A DNA stretch of 6,217 nt from the NCBI GenBank assembly GCA_900554385.1, contig USHE01000104.1, positions 1 to 6,217 of the forward strand, read 5' to 3'. The position numbers were made by a program, and so were the translations under genes. Positions 6,213 to 6,217 of this stretch are shown here, in pieces (within the stretch, counting starts at the first letter, position 1; every line of letters begins with the position of its first letter). This DNA is from an uncultured bacterium (GTDB taxonomy: Bacteria > Cyanobacteriota > Vampirovibrionia > Gastranaerophilales > Gastranaerophilaceae). The notes beneath the pieces were generated by a model. That model did no database searches, was not told the DNA's origin, and worked only from the letters and a program-made list of their open reading frames with translations.

Positions 6213-6217
6213 TCCGA

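Overview
The window looks like a chromosomal segment of an AT-rich, non-photosynthetic relative of the cyanobacteria, most likely Candidatus Melainabacteria / Gastranaerophilales (Vampirovibrionia). This is recalled from family resemblance, not from a search. The clues are the pilin signature GFTLAEVLITLGIIG with a C-terminal ending in DYPYRI, the MGLAASQARLL amino terminus of the large central protein, and the low-GC codon use. The standard genetic code fits every gene, and nothing here looks like phage or a complete mobile element.

Layout. Positions 1-63 are the tail of ribosomal protein L15 (rplO), overlapping by one base the start of secY (63-1397), the end of a spc-type ribosomal protein operon. 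A strong intrinsic terminator (1417-1449) follows secY directly, so adk, map and infA, which often come next, are not here. A second intrinsic terminator (1543-1575) closes a short stretch with no gene, which may be a small independent transcript. A good sigma-70-type promoter (1590-1618) then drives a YcgR-like PilZ protein (1646-2236) and, two bases later, a short Orn/Lys/Arg-decarboxylase-fold PLP enzyme (2239-3285). After about 100 bases comes a 692-residue protein of unknown function (3387-5465) with long terminal helices and one perfect EF-hand-type calcium loop. No terminator precedes it, so it may be read both from upstream and from a weak promoter of its own. A 17-bp perfect hairpin (5462-5498) is shared with a convergent minus-strand type IV pilin-like gene (5499-6212), whose leader contains a palindromic repeat encoding HPELVSGS.

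How the parts may work together. L15 and SecY belong to translation and the Sec translocon. The rest looks like an accessory set. The PilZ protein would sense cyclic di-GMP. The pilin-like protein would be processed by prepilin peptidase and act at the envelope. The 692-residue protein may be a structural or exported protein. A functional link between the PilZ protein and the pilin is suggested only by proximity. I see no clear new defence or mobile system. The most unusual points are the repeat recruited into the prepilin leader, the uncharacterised 692-residue protein, and the altered PLP-enzyme motifs.
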